A stretch of 64,000 nt of DNA from Trichopria drosophilae. Lineage: Eukaryota > Arthropoda > Insecta > Hymenoptera > Diapriidae. The notes below the pieces were generated by a model. That model had not been told where the DNA came from and did not search any database. It was given only the letters and a program-made list of their open reading frames with translations. The stretch lies in NCBI GenBank assembly GCA_030407085.1, contig CM059583.1, positions 208,318,001 to 208,382,000 of the forward strand, read 5' to 3'. Below, one piece after another: positions 1 to 12,200 of the stretch (positions are counted from its first letter, which is position 1; every line of letters starts with the position of its first letter). The position numbers and the translations under genes were made by a program.

Positions 1-2801
1 TATCACGCGGAAATAAGGATTGAATGGGGCACTCAACCGCTAGTGCTCTCAGGTTCAAATTTAAATGTTGGGCAACTACAAGGAAACACACTAATCATTT
101 GATATTATTTAGAAAATATCGAATTTTGAAAAACAGATGTGCTGTTGCTGCAATGACATTATATTAGGACGTCATCCTGACGATTTTCAAATACTCACAA
201 AACGCAAAAGCGCGAAATTAAATTTTGAAATCGTATCCAAAAACTTTTGTGCAAACTTAACTATTTCTAAGAAAACTGCACTTTTGATTTAATAAATAAC
301 CTTATTGGCTGTATTTAACAGTACTTCAATTTATATTAATAACATTTACTTACATTCTTTAAATTGGAGTACAAAATCGGAGGTCGGAGTCGAAATACGG
401 TTTTACGACATGTTGAAAATTGATTTTGTTTCCTTAACTTCTTTTTCATACGAAAATAAGAATACCGATTTTGGTTCTCTGCAGAAATATTTCTGAAATG
501 AGCTAGTATTAATGTGTAACAAGTTCTTTGATCATGAGCTTAAATTTTTGTTTCCTGTCATAAATAGTAGTTTTGGTAGTTTTCGAGCGAGGCCCGTTTT
601 CACATTGGTACAAAATAATGTCGCACATGCATCGAATAATATTTTTTATGTCAGTTTTACCTATTCTGTATGAAAAAAGAATTTTGGAGGTCAGAGGCCT
701 CTGATCCTATATGCAGTGATGGCAAAAATCCCGAGAACGCGGTCTATTATTGTGAAAACTGTGTACATTAAAAAAAACGCTAAAACACGTGAAACGATTT
801 TTCTATCTACCTCTTTTGTGGGTGGCGAACCTCCTCCCCTTTCCATTTAAGAGTGAACGTGGGGTATGAGGAGGATCGAAAATCTTACATAGCAACATAG
901 GCAAAGTGGGTGCTCATTCGAAAGATCTTTTAAAGGCGAATAGAAAACGCTAGTGATAGATCGCACTGTGATCACTTTTCGAGAAATTATTGAACTATCA
1001 AAACTTTGAATTTAGTAACAAATAAAGGTATTCCCGCCGAAATAATTGGGAAATATTCTTATCCTGCAACCACCATTTCTGTCACAGGTATTTTCCAGTA
1101 TTCTGCAGTCAGATGAGATGATGTACACATTTTATGACTATGATTGTTACATATGCGCTTACTCTTGATGGAATCGAAATTTTCGTTACTAAGTAGAAGC
1201 GTGCGCCATAAATGTATTTTGATATGATCATTATTGTAAGTAGTATATCAGAATTGCCTTCGTCTTAAAAGGGCCGATAGTTCGGTGGATTGGAGCGGGT
1301 CATTTGATGTTACAGAATGCAGCTAAAAAGTCGTTGTTCCATTATAAAGACATTGCTTCTCTCCATGAAATTAGGGTAACGCGTAAGAAAGTGGAAGAAA
1401 CAGAAAAGCGTAAGTGGATCAAGGTTTCAATGTTTGCAAGAACCAGGTTCGACGAGCTGTTTTCCTGCATGCGTAACGCAATGTCATGAATTACGCTCTT
1501 ATTGTACGAGGTCCGATATGGGCGTGGTTATATTGTGCAATCGTTGCTCGTATCGGAGAAAGTACCAGCCGTTCTTCGCGACGTTGACATTGCAAAAATT
1601 AAATGACTTTTTTGGCATTAATAAACGGATAATGTTTAAATATTTCTGTATATTGCATTTCCCACAAAAGAATGAGAGGGTAACTTTTTGAATACAAGAT
1701 TTTCTCCGTATTTGTATGCGCGAATCTGTATTCCAAGTTAGCATAATCCTTGACTAGAAATGTTTAGTCGAGGTTTAGATGTACTTCATCTTCAAAATAC
1801 TTGTGAATTTTATTTGATAAATTCCACCTACTCGGACCTGTAGATAGTCCTGGAAAATCGGAAAAACTCTAATGAACGTCAACTTATAGCTCGTAGTCAT
1901 TGGTTGCAGCCTGCTAAAGAATAGCAATTTCTAGGTTAAAAGCACGATCTAAGTTTTATGATGCACAATCTTCGGTTTACGACAAATTATTAAATCACAG
2001 AATCAGTTTATAATTACAGTTTAATTACATTATTTTCAATGTGGTTTCACTATTTATTTTTAAAAAGCTAGAACAGTTTAATTTATGCTTTTGAATCGCC
2101 AACACTTTGCCTTAAATAACTTAATATGCAAAATTAGATAGACATCGCTCGTTTAATTAACATGTACAATTATTTTTCGGTTCTTCATTAACTTATTATA
2201 TTAATTAACTGGATTGCTTGTCATTTATTGGGTCTATTTTCTCGTTTTGATTTATATATTACCAAAAAAGGTTTCTTAAATCAAATACCCACAGTTTTAT
2301 TTAATTAATGCTGTAATTTGCGTTGAATTACTATAAAAGTGCAAAACAAAGTAAAAACCAATTGCTTTAAAATCGGTACCATTCCAAATCAGATCTATTT
2401 TAACTCAATTGGTGCTATAATCTTATTCATAGTTAGTTGACGGGTAATAGATGAACAAAAAATTGTAAAATTATGTTAGGTCCAGAAAATATAACAAAAA
2501 ATTATATACATGATTTTTTTAAAGTTATATACTCACGTAAATTTAAGTTACATAATCACGTCATTCCTTGTCTTACCTTTAATACCGATAACAACAGTTG
2601 AAACTACTCGCTAAACCACAGATACCTTATTCAAATCATTTTCATATTTTAACTGCAACAAATTTGTCGTTTTACTGGTTGAGTAGATCCATTTTGCTCA
2701 TCTCAAAAACTGTTATTTTCGTAAAATCTAATTTGTATGGTTAACACAGAAGGTAATTTTAAATAAATTTGGTAACAATTTGTTGAACTGTGATAAAAAC
2801 G
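1..2801. other. AT-rich intergenic DNA, no supported gene
   Basis: No RR domain, long biased ORF or splice-framed exon is visible. A more GC-balanced patch at about 1260-1560 gives short overlapping ORFs on both strands (61 to 85 codons) with unremarkable composition, and I do not call them genes. The remainder is A/T-rich. This is the 3' flank of gene A, which lies on the minus strand. Confidence 0.6.
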
Positions 2802-2807
2802 TTTATT
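2802..2807 (-). other. Polyadenylation signal of gene A
   Basis: TTTATT on the plus strand reads AATAAA on the minus strand, about 30 nt past the gene A stop codon. The implied 3'UTR is very short, as is common for abundant cuticular protein transcripts. Confidence 0.6.
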
Positions 2808-2836
2808 CTAAAAATGTACAAGATCCAGACAGTGGA

Positions 2837-4595
2837 TTAGTGGATAGCGTAACCAGCTGGCGACGCGTACGCGATAGGAGCTGCGGCGTGATATTTGGCA
2901 TAGGTAGCGATAGCTGGCGAAGCATACGCAGCTGGGGCGGCATAGGCAGCGTGTGCTGCATAGGCAGCTGGGGCGGCATACGCAGTTGGGCTGGCATAGG
3001 CAGCGTGGGCTGCGTACGCAGCTGGGGCGGCATACGCAGCTGGGGCGGCATAGGTAGCGTGGGCTGCGTAGGCAGCTGGAGCGGCATAAGCTACAGGAGC
3101 GTGAACTTTAGCAACCGCTGGAGTGGCTGTGTAAGTGGTATGAGTGTATGCTGGAGCAGCATACGCTACTGGGGCAGCGTGGACCTTAGCAATAGCTGCT
3201 GGGGCAGCAATGGCAGCTGGTGCAGCATACGCTACTGGAGCATGAATTTTGGCAATGGCTGGTGCGGCATAGGAGACTGGAGCGGCGGCAACGGCTTTGA
3301 CGGCAACTGCTGCGGGTTCTTTGTGGACAACGGCGTTGAATCCGTTGATGGGGTCAGCGGTGTAGTCTACGATGCGGCGGGTTCCGTCAGCTTCGACGAG
3401 ATTGTAGCTACCGTGGACAACATCTCCGTCGCGGGTTTCCTGTTGTCCTTTTGAATCACCAGTGATACCATCCTGAACATCATAGGCATAGCTATATTGT
3501 GGATGGGGATCGTATTCGGGGTCTACGGCTTTCGCAAGAGGTGCCGCTAGAACCGGTGCTGAGGCATATGCCACTGGAGCTTGCGCGATGAGTCCAGCGT
3601 TGGCTGCTGCTACAAATGCGGCAAGGATTACGAACTGAAACAAAAACAGAGTTATAGCAGGAGTGATGAGTTTAGTATATAATATTAGTATTAATATCCT
3701 ATAATATCCAAAAATCGTGTTAGTATGAAATCTGTTCCTGCGAAATAGACTATTTTGTAAATTTTTTGTTTGTGTTTTAGACATATTTTAGTCCATCTTA
3801 TCAAAAGTGACTTGATACTTTCCCAATTGTTTCTAGCAACATTCATACAGCTAAATAAAAATTTGCAACCTGTACAGTAAAAAGCGTCACATGACGATTG
3901 ATAATAAACATGTTTTAAATCTGAGGAAAAGTCGCAAATGACCGCATTTTAATATTTATAACAATTTATCTAGCATGCTTTAATCAGAAATTGCAAACCA
4001 CGTTTAGTTTTCCTAATATTTTATTTTTAGGCTGTGATAAAAAAAGCAGAAGTTTCTATTTAGGTTCTATAAGTTTTATTTAACTTAGAAAAAATTGTCA
4101 CTTTGCAAATTTTTTGTGCAACCGTCGTGTAACTTTACTCATTAGTTACTTAACACAATATTCCATTTTGAATTTTCATTACGATATTGCAAAATGTATA
4201 TTGCAAGAACTTCGGGGATAGGAAAATGTTGTTAAACCAATTATTATTAACTGAATTATAATTGAACTTGACTGTATTTGGTAATAATACATTATATTTA
4301 TTGGATAGAGTGATTTAAAAGCTCTTTGGGGTGAAAATTTCGAGTTTAAAAACATATTGAAGAAGATAGCTGAAGATTCGAACGAAAATGATGGTATAAC
4401 TTAGAGTAAATGTTTTTGGGAAAAGAGTTAAGCAATTTCTAGTGCCGTCACAACAATTCTACGAAGCAGGATGACTATAAGGAAGCGTCAATTATGGGAG
4501 TATTGTGTTAAGCAAACCGGCGATTTTTCAGTACTGGCCGTCTACGTTATTGGCGATGGCCTCGGCAAAATGCGATCTCATACCTTGAACGCCAT
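2837..4595 (-). CDS. RR-2 cuticular protein (gene A), Ala/Tyr-rich
   Basis: Two coding exons are seen: 4584-4595 (ATGGCGTTCAAG, MAFK, donor GTATG) and 2837-3634 (acceptor TTTCAG), with a 949 bp phase-0 intron. The product is about 269 residues. Residues 1-18 look like a secretion signal. Residues 48-110 form an RR-2 chitin-binding domain ([20 protein letters not shown], then [15 protein letters not shown] and GFNAVV), matching the family consensus closely. The tail is about 155 residues of [14 protein letters not shown] repeats, typical of RR-2 proteins of hard cuticle. By family knowledge it is secreted by epidermal cells and binds chitin. The nearest paralogue is gene B. The reading frame runs open through the intron to 3784, but that extension lacks a signal peptide and is intronic. 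Codons favour G/C at third positions, unlike the AT-rich flanks. Exon 1 is inferred from splice sites and the promoter. Confidence 0.93.
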
Positions 4596-4645
4596 TGTCT
4601 CTGGTGTATGTCTGGATGTTGTGTCCGCGGAGGGTACGTTAAGCG

Positions 4646-4682
4646 AATGATGTTGCGGTTAAGCTACCGGTTGACTTTTATA
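4646..4682 (-). promoter_or_regulatory. Core promoter of gene A
   Basis: On the minus strand TATAAAAG (4682-4675) is followed about 30 bp later by ACATCATT, an initiator-like match, and then by the MAFK start codon about 50 nt downstream. An AACCGGT word, resembling a Grainyhead site, lies between the two elements at 4666-4672. Confidence 0.75.
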
Positions 4683-7600
4683 CCGGGGCTCCGAAATCGA
4701 ATCTCAAGAGCCTGACGTAAGCGGCGATCGGCGCTAGCAAACGCGAGAAATTGGGCAAGAAATTGGATCACGCCCAATGGCCGGCGACGCCTAAAGACCA
4801 GGGTGGACCACCGTTGGGTTCTGGGCCGCGACCTTGCTGCCAGTTACATAATGGCCTCGCACCGATAAGGCCCATACGTACACTCTCGGGCGATCGGCGT
4901 TTTCTTTGTCGATCGCGTGTCCGTGTTACTTTTCAATGTCAAGTACCGACTTACCTTCTGCTATGTTCGCCCGTAATTGTTTTCGTATATTCACTGGGGG
5001 ATGGCGAAATCGTGTATCGGATTTTTTACTCTCGTTTCTGTTGGTTTCGTATCTGGAATACCGATCTCCTCTATGTAATAATGCCTGCGCAAAAAGGTGT
5101 TCAATTTCTCGCTAGATCCTCTATTAGATGAAGATGGATGGTCGAGTCACTTCGGACTTCCAAAATTAGAAATATCATCCTAGACATTATTAGTCACGGT
5201 GATCCGTGTGAAACGTTGCGCGAAATACGTCAAGCCTTTTGTCTTTTAAAATTACAAAGTCCGTATCTCGTAGTCATCACGTGGGTTTGTGAGAGAAGAT
5301 TATTGCTCATGAGTAAATTACTTCAGACGTCTAGGCAGTCTTCCCTAATAATCAATCTGCATTTTGATCTATAATTCTCCGTTGGACGTTTTTTAATTTC
5401 GTTCCATTGACGTAAATGTCTGGGCGACATACAATATCCTGACAATAACAAATGTTCAACTCATTTTTCATGGGACTATTTAATTTATATTATTGAAATA
5501 CTCCAGTAATTTAAACTAACAATGAGAGGAAACGTGCAAGGTTCCCTGCAAGAAAACACACTTTTTATTTCACTATTTGTTGCTTTGAAAAAGAAGTAAA
5601 AACATTCATGGCAACAGCCACTTTCTATATATTTGACCGTTTGTTGCTCCAAACTATTCTGCAATTGCCAAGATAATAATAAGCTTTTTGAGCGAGTTAC
5701 GACATGATTCTCCTATTGTTACGATGGTATTGTGTTGTAAAATTCAAGAGTTTTTAATATATAAAATTATTCGAACAACTCAATAAAAATGCAACATTAT
5801 TAATTAATGTTTTATTCTGCGTTTGGAAATATGAAATTTATAAATCTGATCGAGTTTGCAAGTATTTATGACGCTCGAAAATGTTCAATAAATGATAAAC
5901 TGGTAGATTTCGTTTGACTTGATAAGACAACATATTTTTAAAAAATCAACCTATTTCTGTCAACAGAAGATACGAAACTTAATGTATCGAAAAAATATCG
6001 CAGATATTTAATGTATCGAAAAAATACTTTCAGGAAAAGTTACCGATATGTTTACTGAAGATAAGGATATCAGAAAATGACAAGGATATCAGTAAATAAC
6101 CACATAAGATGATGGTACATTTTCTGCAAAACATACCATACTATTACTAAAATGAATAGTTTCTAATAAATGTGTTCAGAAACTGAAACTGAAAATGTTC
6201 AGTCCCTATAATCATTATAAGATCATTTCGGCGATTTAGGTTAATTTAACATTGGTCAATGAAATAATTGACCATTTGATACTTAAAGCTGAATTTGATA
6301 AGAAAATTTAGATAAAGTTGTGCAATGTGCATGTTTGGAGCCACAAAAGGTCATAAAACTGTCTTTGAAAATTTTAATTTGACCGTTTATTGTCCGAAAG
6401 GGTTTAAAATTTTATTTTCTTTGCGGTTAAGTAAAAAATGAGTTGACCATTTGCTATCGGGAGCTCTTCAGTATAAACAATCTTGCGACTTTATAAACAT
6501 GTTTGAACTGATTAAAAGAAAATTTTAACCACTATTGCTCAAGTTACATTACACTTCAGGGGATTCAGGAGCTACGTCACCCAAGCTGATCTGTGCTTAT
6601 TATTGTAATGTATTTTCATCGTGTAAACCGGAAAATGTTACCTTTTATATAGAAATTAAAGTATATGTTTTTGAGTAATGAAATTAATCTCCTAATTTGG
6701 TTGACAATCGAAAATAAAATAGTTATTTGAAAATAAACTTAGTTAATTTTATTTCATAATACGTTTGGATACCGGAAACAAGTTTAAGTTTAATGAGGAA
6801 ATTTGTTTTTGATTCTCAAAAAAATATATTACTTAATAAGAGTAAATAGTATTTTTCGATACAAGGTCGTAAAATCTTACGGCCATGTGTCGAACATTAT
6901 TATTCGATACTGAAAGCAGTAAAAATTCGATTTCGCGGATTGCATTTATTTCGTATGGGTCATACCTTTGACAGCGGAGATTCATGTTTCACGTGATCTG
7001 TGAAATTTCATTTTACGGACTAGAAGTAGGCTGTAAAATCGGATTTTACGGCTACAGTGCCGAACAAATAATTTGCTTAGTGCGTGAAGCAAAACGCTTG
7101 GTGTGAACGTTTTTTAACTGGAGTACAAGCCCCCCGGTGACTAGTATTCATCTATAATGTTTTCTGTAAAGAAAGTATACCTACTTTACGCACTAAATTC
7201 ATTATATACTATTTTGTGTGTAAAGATATCACAAAAGTTTTGATGCTGCTTTAAGCGGGTACGGAACAAGATTACGCGCGACCTTCCGCGTAAATGGACA
7301 AAATTTTACTTTACCCATGAACTCTTATACTCTACATATAATTTAGAACGCAAATATCTGTTTATAAAACAAAACATACGAAAAACTTCGACTTTCATAG
7401 CACATTTTATACATTTGTTCTACAAAATAAATATTTTGAATCCATCTATGTATTTGATGTTTCTAGACAATGTACTGATATGGTGAAAATATTATCAGGA
7501 ATTTTTTAGAACTTTTTAATTCGAAATTTTGAATTTGAAATCAAAATTATTTTTTTTTACGGCACATCAACCTTGTATTATTTCTTAAGGATCATAAAGA

Positions 7601-8070
7601 ACGGAATAAGAGTTCTGCCAATTATTTCTCAAGACAGCTTTTCTTTTCCTTAAACCTAGTTACAGAAAAGAACAAAAATAGTAAATCTGTAGAAAGACTA
7701 CTCTTAAAACAAATTGGAGGTAGGTGTTTTTGTCGTACTTTTCTCTACCGATTACGAATAATAGAGCAGCCGTCTTGGAAAAATTACAACAATATATAAA
7801 ACAAAATATTTCGCTTTAACTTTTACAGTGTATTTTGAACGATACAAATCCTACAAAAAATATTTTCAATAAAAAATGTAGAGCGAAAAATTCCCTACAT
7901 AAAAGATGCTAAATGGCATTATAATATGTCTTCGTAATATGAATGGTAAGCTCGTAATTCAGCGAAGAAAGTGCCCATATGGTATTTTTACAAGGTACGT
8001 CCAAGTCAACATTTACGTCGGATTTGAATTCAGCAACCGCAAAATATATTACAAATACTACCTTCTGAAC
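4683..8070. other. Intergenic: GC-richer promoter-proximal block, then AT-rich DNA
   Basis: About 4690-5130 is noticeably more GC-rich than its surroundings and lies directly upstream of gene A, so it may hold cis-regulatory sequence. It carries a spurious 126-codon plus-strand ORF. At 6855-7060 two related short palindromic units occur (GTAAAATC next to TTACGGCC, and GTAAAATCGGATTTTACGGC), which look like decayed transposon ends. At 7080-7330 words such as TTTACGCACT resemble the repeat in the gene B intron. No gene is seen. Confidence 0.5.
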
Positions 8071-8072
8071 TA

Positions 8073-9284
8073 CACTACCGGCCAAAAGTTCGTGAACGCT
8101 ATGAATTTTCCAGCTCGTCAAAAAATGTGTCGGATCTCCGAATCCTTTAACGATATTGAAAAAACTCATAGGACATCTTTTGAAGTACATAAATAAAGCA
8201 TCTAAGTGGTGCATTCGGTTTTACTTTAGACATTATTGTTTCTTAGCTGTCAAACACGGAAAATGATGAATTTTTTAACTTTTTTCTTCCGAATTGTAAC
8301 TCTGACAGCAAGTGTAACAAATTTCTCTGGCAATTGACAATTTTTTTATAAATTCTACATTTCAAGACCTTTAAAATCCATTTTGGAAAAAGTCGCTACG
8401 ATTTTTTGTTCCAGAGTTATGATTTTTTGAAATTTTTTTATTTTACTCATTGAGACAGAAATCATTGAAAAAAGGCCAAAAGTTCGTGAACATGCAGTTT
8501 ATTCATCACCGAAAAAAACGTGTTTTTTTAAACTTAATCGAAAAAAATGATCATATTTTTGTGGTTTTACGATATTTTAACATGCGCCAATCAAAAGAGA
8601 ATACCTACAATCGTTGAATATGGACTTAATGTAAGTTTTTCCCCAGTTTTAGTTAATTGAACCCATACTGAACTTAGAATACTGGAAAACTATAATTGTA
8701 GCAATAAAGGGTTAATATTTACTTCTGTTATTTATACCATCTTAGCTTGGAGTTTTGAATTATAGTTAACATTGAAAAAGTGTATTTTTCGATTAATTTT
8801 AGTATTTTGCATCATCTTTAAAAGGTACGAATCACTGCGATCCGCGAAACATGAATAAACTGCATGTTCACGAACTTTTGGCCTTTTTTCAATGATTTCT
8901 GTCTCAATGAGTAAAATAAAAAAATTTCAAAAAATCATAACTCTGGAACAAAAAATCGTAGCGACTTTTTCCAAAATGAATTTTAAAGGCCTTGAAATGT
9001 AGAATTTATAAAAAAATTGTCAATTGCCAGAGAAATTTGTTACACTTGCTGTCAGAGTTACAATTCGGAAGAAAAAAGTTAAAAAATTCATCATTTTCCA
9101 TGTTTGACAGCTAAGAAACAATAATGTCTAAAGTAAAACCGAATGAACCACTTAGATGCTTTATTTGTGTACTTCAAAAGATGTCCTATGAGTTTTTTCA
9201 ATATCGTTAAAGGATTCGGAGATCCGACACATTTTTTGACGAGCTGGAAAATTCATAGCGTTCACGAACTTTTGGCCGGTAGTG
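8073..9284. mobile_element. Tc1/mariner-like fold-back element with 434 bp terminal inverted repeats
   Basis: The element begins CACTACCGG and ends CCGGTAGTG, and is flanked by TA on both sides (8071-8072, 9285-9286), the target duplication of Tc1/mariner transposons. The arms 8073-8506 and 8851-9284 are almost perfect inverted copies. Each arm carries the 18-mer GGCCAAAAGTTCGTGAAC twice in the same orientation, near the tip (8080, complement 9260) and near the inner end (8474, complement 8866). This is the IR/DR layout in which each arm has two transposase-binding repeats. The 344 bp centre contains no transposase frame, so the element is non-autonomous. Near-identity of the arms suggests it is fairly young. 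Confidence 0.9.
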
Positions 9285-9286
9285 TA

Positions 9287-12200
9287 GATTGTTCGGAAAC
9301 TTGGATCTAGAAAAGGATCATTATCTTAATGCATTCATGTTCATAAATAACGTTCATTAATATAAAGTTTTTCCAAATCTCAAGCATCGAATATTGTTTC
9401 ATAAGTGTTAAAATACCTAATGAAAAATTGGCAATACATTAGAGAGATTTTTTTAAACCCGTATTTTCATATATAGATAAATAGTAATTCAGTGATTGAT
9501 CGGCGCTTGAATAGGAGAATGCAAGAGAGATTTCTTTCTTTACAGAAACATATTTGTCAGTTACTTTCTGCCAAATATGTTAGAGTCTGCTTTTATGCGT
9601 ACTGATTTCGAAAAAAGTCACTGGCTCCACTATGCATTTTTTAAAAGATACATCTTTTGAAATGAAAACCGTGCTTGCTACGAATAAAAAAAATAACAGT
9701 TTTTCCATCAGAGGCAATGCAAAAATAATTTTTCTCACACTTGGTCCGCAAAATGTCATTTTGATCCCTATATTCTGGGAGCAAAACAGCACATTCTCTC
9801 CCTAGGGAGCAAAATAAGTTTCTAGCATTTTGAGCGCAAAATACCACTTTGCTCCTTATATCGCTGGAGCAAAATAGCACTCCCTCGTATGAGAAAATCG
9901 TATGTGCAACAATCGAGAATAGGTGGTTGGAGAGTCATGCGAAATGCGATCGAAAACCAGCATTCGCCCACTGTTTGTCATATGAGAAGTACCACATTTG
10001 TGCACGGTTAATTTTGTGCTTCACACACTCGTTAAGAAAAACAAAGTACGATACATGTAATAGATAGATTATTTGCGCCCGAGTGTCTTGAGTGACAACT
10101 CCACTCGTGCGTAAATATAAACCTATATCACGCACTTGTATCGTAATGTACTATTATATACAGTGCATAAAAATAAATGATATTCAAAATTTCTGAACGT
10201 TTTATATAAAATATGCAGCGATTTTAGGAATATGACACAAGTACAGCCATAACAGATTTATCAACTTTACGAATTTTCAAATTTCGAGGGAATTTCTCTT
10301 ATATATGCATTGAGTTTTGCGATATAATTATTTTCATCGAACGTAATAAAACTTGCCCATGCGCAATAATGAAGGGTGTCAAAAAAATATGTGCCATTAT
10401 CTATCGAAATGAATATGTTCAATTGAAAAACAGGTAATAACACTCTGTGAGGCACTAAATACTCGCTCACTTTCATCTGAAATATTCTTTCATTTGATTG
10501 CACGATGCAATCTCCATGCCTCTTTCCATAATATTAACCCATTAAGGCGGTTCTACAGTGTCGAGATATAATCGAAAATTAAAAAAATCTGAATCAATTT
10601 GTCAAAATGCGGGGTTTAGTAATTCTAATTACTAACGGCCAGTTAACGAATGTCAAAATAATTAATTAGAAATTGAAGGAGGACTATTAGTAAAAGGTGA
10701 TTTTTATTCATTTCCAATAACTCTTGGTGAATTCTTAATTAATTTATGTGGCATTCTATAAGAGTCCATATATAGAATTATCCTTACAGAGTACCAATTT
10801 TGACAAATTCCTTCCGACATTTTTAATTTATGTTTTTTAGCGTATATTCTTACCTTATCGGTGGACTACTTTAGAACCTCCTTAAGTCGTGTATCGACAA
10901 TTTTTTACTATATAGGTTTTAACGGTTGCATTTTGTGTACATAAGGTTCTAAAAAAATGTCCAAGCAGGCACATCTTACTTTTAGTAAAATTAACTGAAC
11001 TTTGAGAATCTTTTGTTAGATTTTTCAAAAAATAAACCGTTAAAAACTATATACGATTATTTAAAAAAAAACATGCATTTTTCAGTAGTTTTTTTTATAT
11101 TGATTTCTACATTGAAATAATTCTAGAATTCCTGTTTGTAGTAAAGAAATAGTGTCCTCGAGACTGGAACTTTAAAATGTGCATATTAACATTTTGATAA
11201 TAAAGTTGAAAGCATCCAAAATGGCGGCTAAACCATACAAAAATAGGCGAAAGATTTAAGAATTTTTTATGAAAATGATAGATTTTTGCATTGCTCGAAG
11301 AATACTCTGAATTTTTTTCGAATTTTACAGTTTTTTAAATTTTGGAATTTTGAAAATTGGACAAACTGTTCAAAATGCCGATAAAATCAATTCTAATATT
11401 TTTTGTTCAGCAACATTTTTCAACAAATTTGAAAAAATATTTCAAATAAAAAATTCTTGAATCTTTTGCTTATTTTTTCGCGTTTTAGTCGACATTTTTG
11501 ATACTTTCACCTTTAGTTACAAATCCTATGCATGGATTTTTATTTCTTACGCTATATTTCGACCTTGTTGGAGGTCCTCCTCAGGGGCATTCATCAAAAT
11601 GAAATTTTTAAACTTTTGAACTGTATTGACGATTCTTTTACTTATTTAATTTAATTTTGAATCTTTACAGTTCGTTAACAATTTTTCATTTTACTGCGAA
11701 TCACAGAGAGTGTTCAACCCTTTGCTCTGGCTTGCATACGATTCGATTCCTAACACATGCATTAAAATTATTTATAACCTAGCTAATCGTGAATATTATT
11801 TTTAGAAAACTTAAACAATATAAAGAATTAACATACAAATAAATATGTGTGAAATCGCTATTAGTACTTAAAAATGCAGTAACTAATTTTAATTGCAGTA
11901 AAAGTACATTCGCTGACTCAAGCACTGCTGACATTGATTCAAGTAGACCTTTTACATTGGATTAAATCGTTACACTTGCATCGTTCTGCACACAATGATA
12001 GAATGTGGCATTCTGTTCGGCCATAAAAATCGTACCCTATTCATGAAGATGAAAAGACCACGATCGACGTCGACAGGGATGAATTATTTTGGAATCATAT
12101 CGAATAAATTACAGGGTCGAGCGTTGACAAGTCACCTTGAACCCAGGTTTCATTATTCTTATGGTGAGGTCGCCGTTTCCGATTTTCCCCGTACAGATTC

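Noticed and set aside
1..60. tRNA-like GGTTCAAAT box at the left end
   Set aside because: Only one box is present and no cloverleaf can be drawn.
2780..3454. Long plus-strand ORF opposite gene A (and similar antisense ORFs opposite genes B, D and E)
   Set aside because: It arises from the repetitive GCN/GTN codons of the sense gene. The product is Gly/Ser/Trp-rich nonsense, and the sense strand has a clear RR-2 domain.
4751..5131. 126-codon plus-strand ORF upstream of gene A
   Set aside because: No domain, signal or promoter is visible, and the GC-richer flank makes long open frames likely by chance.
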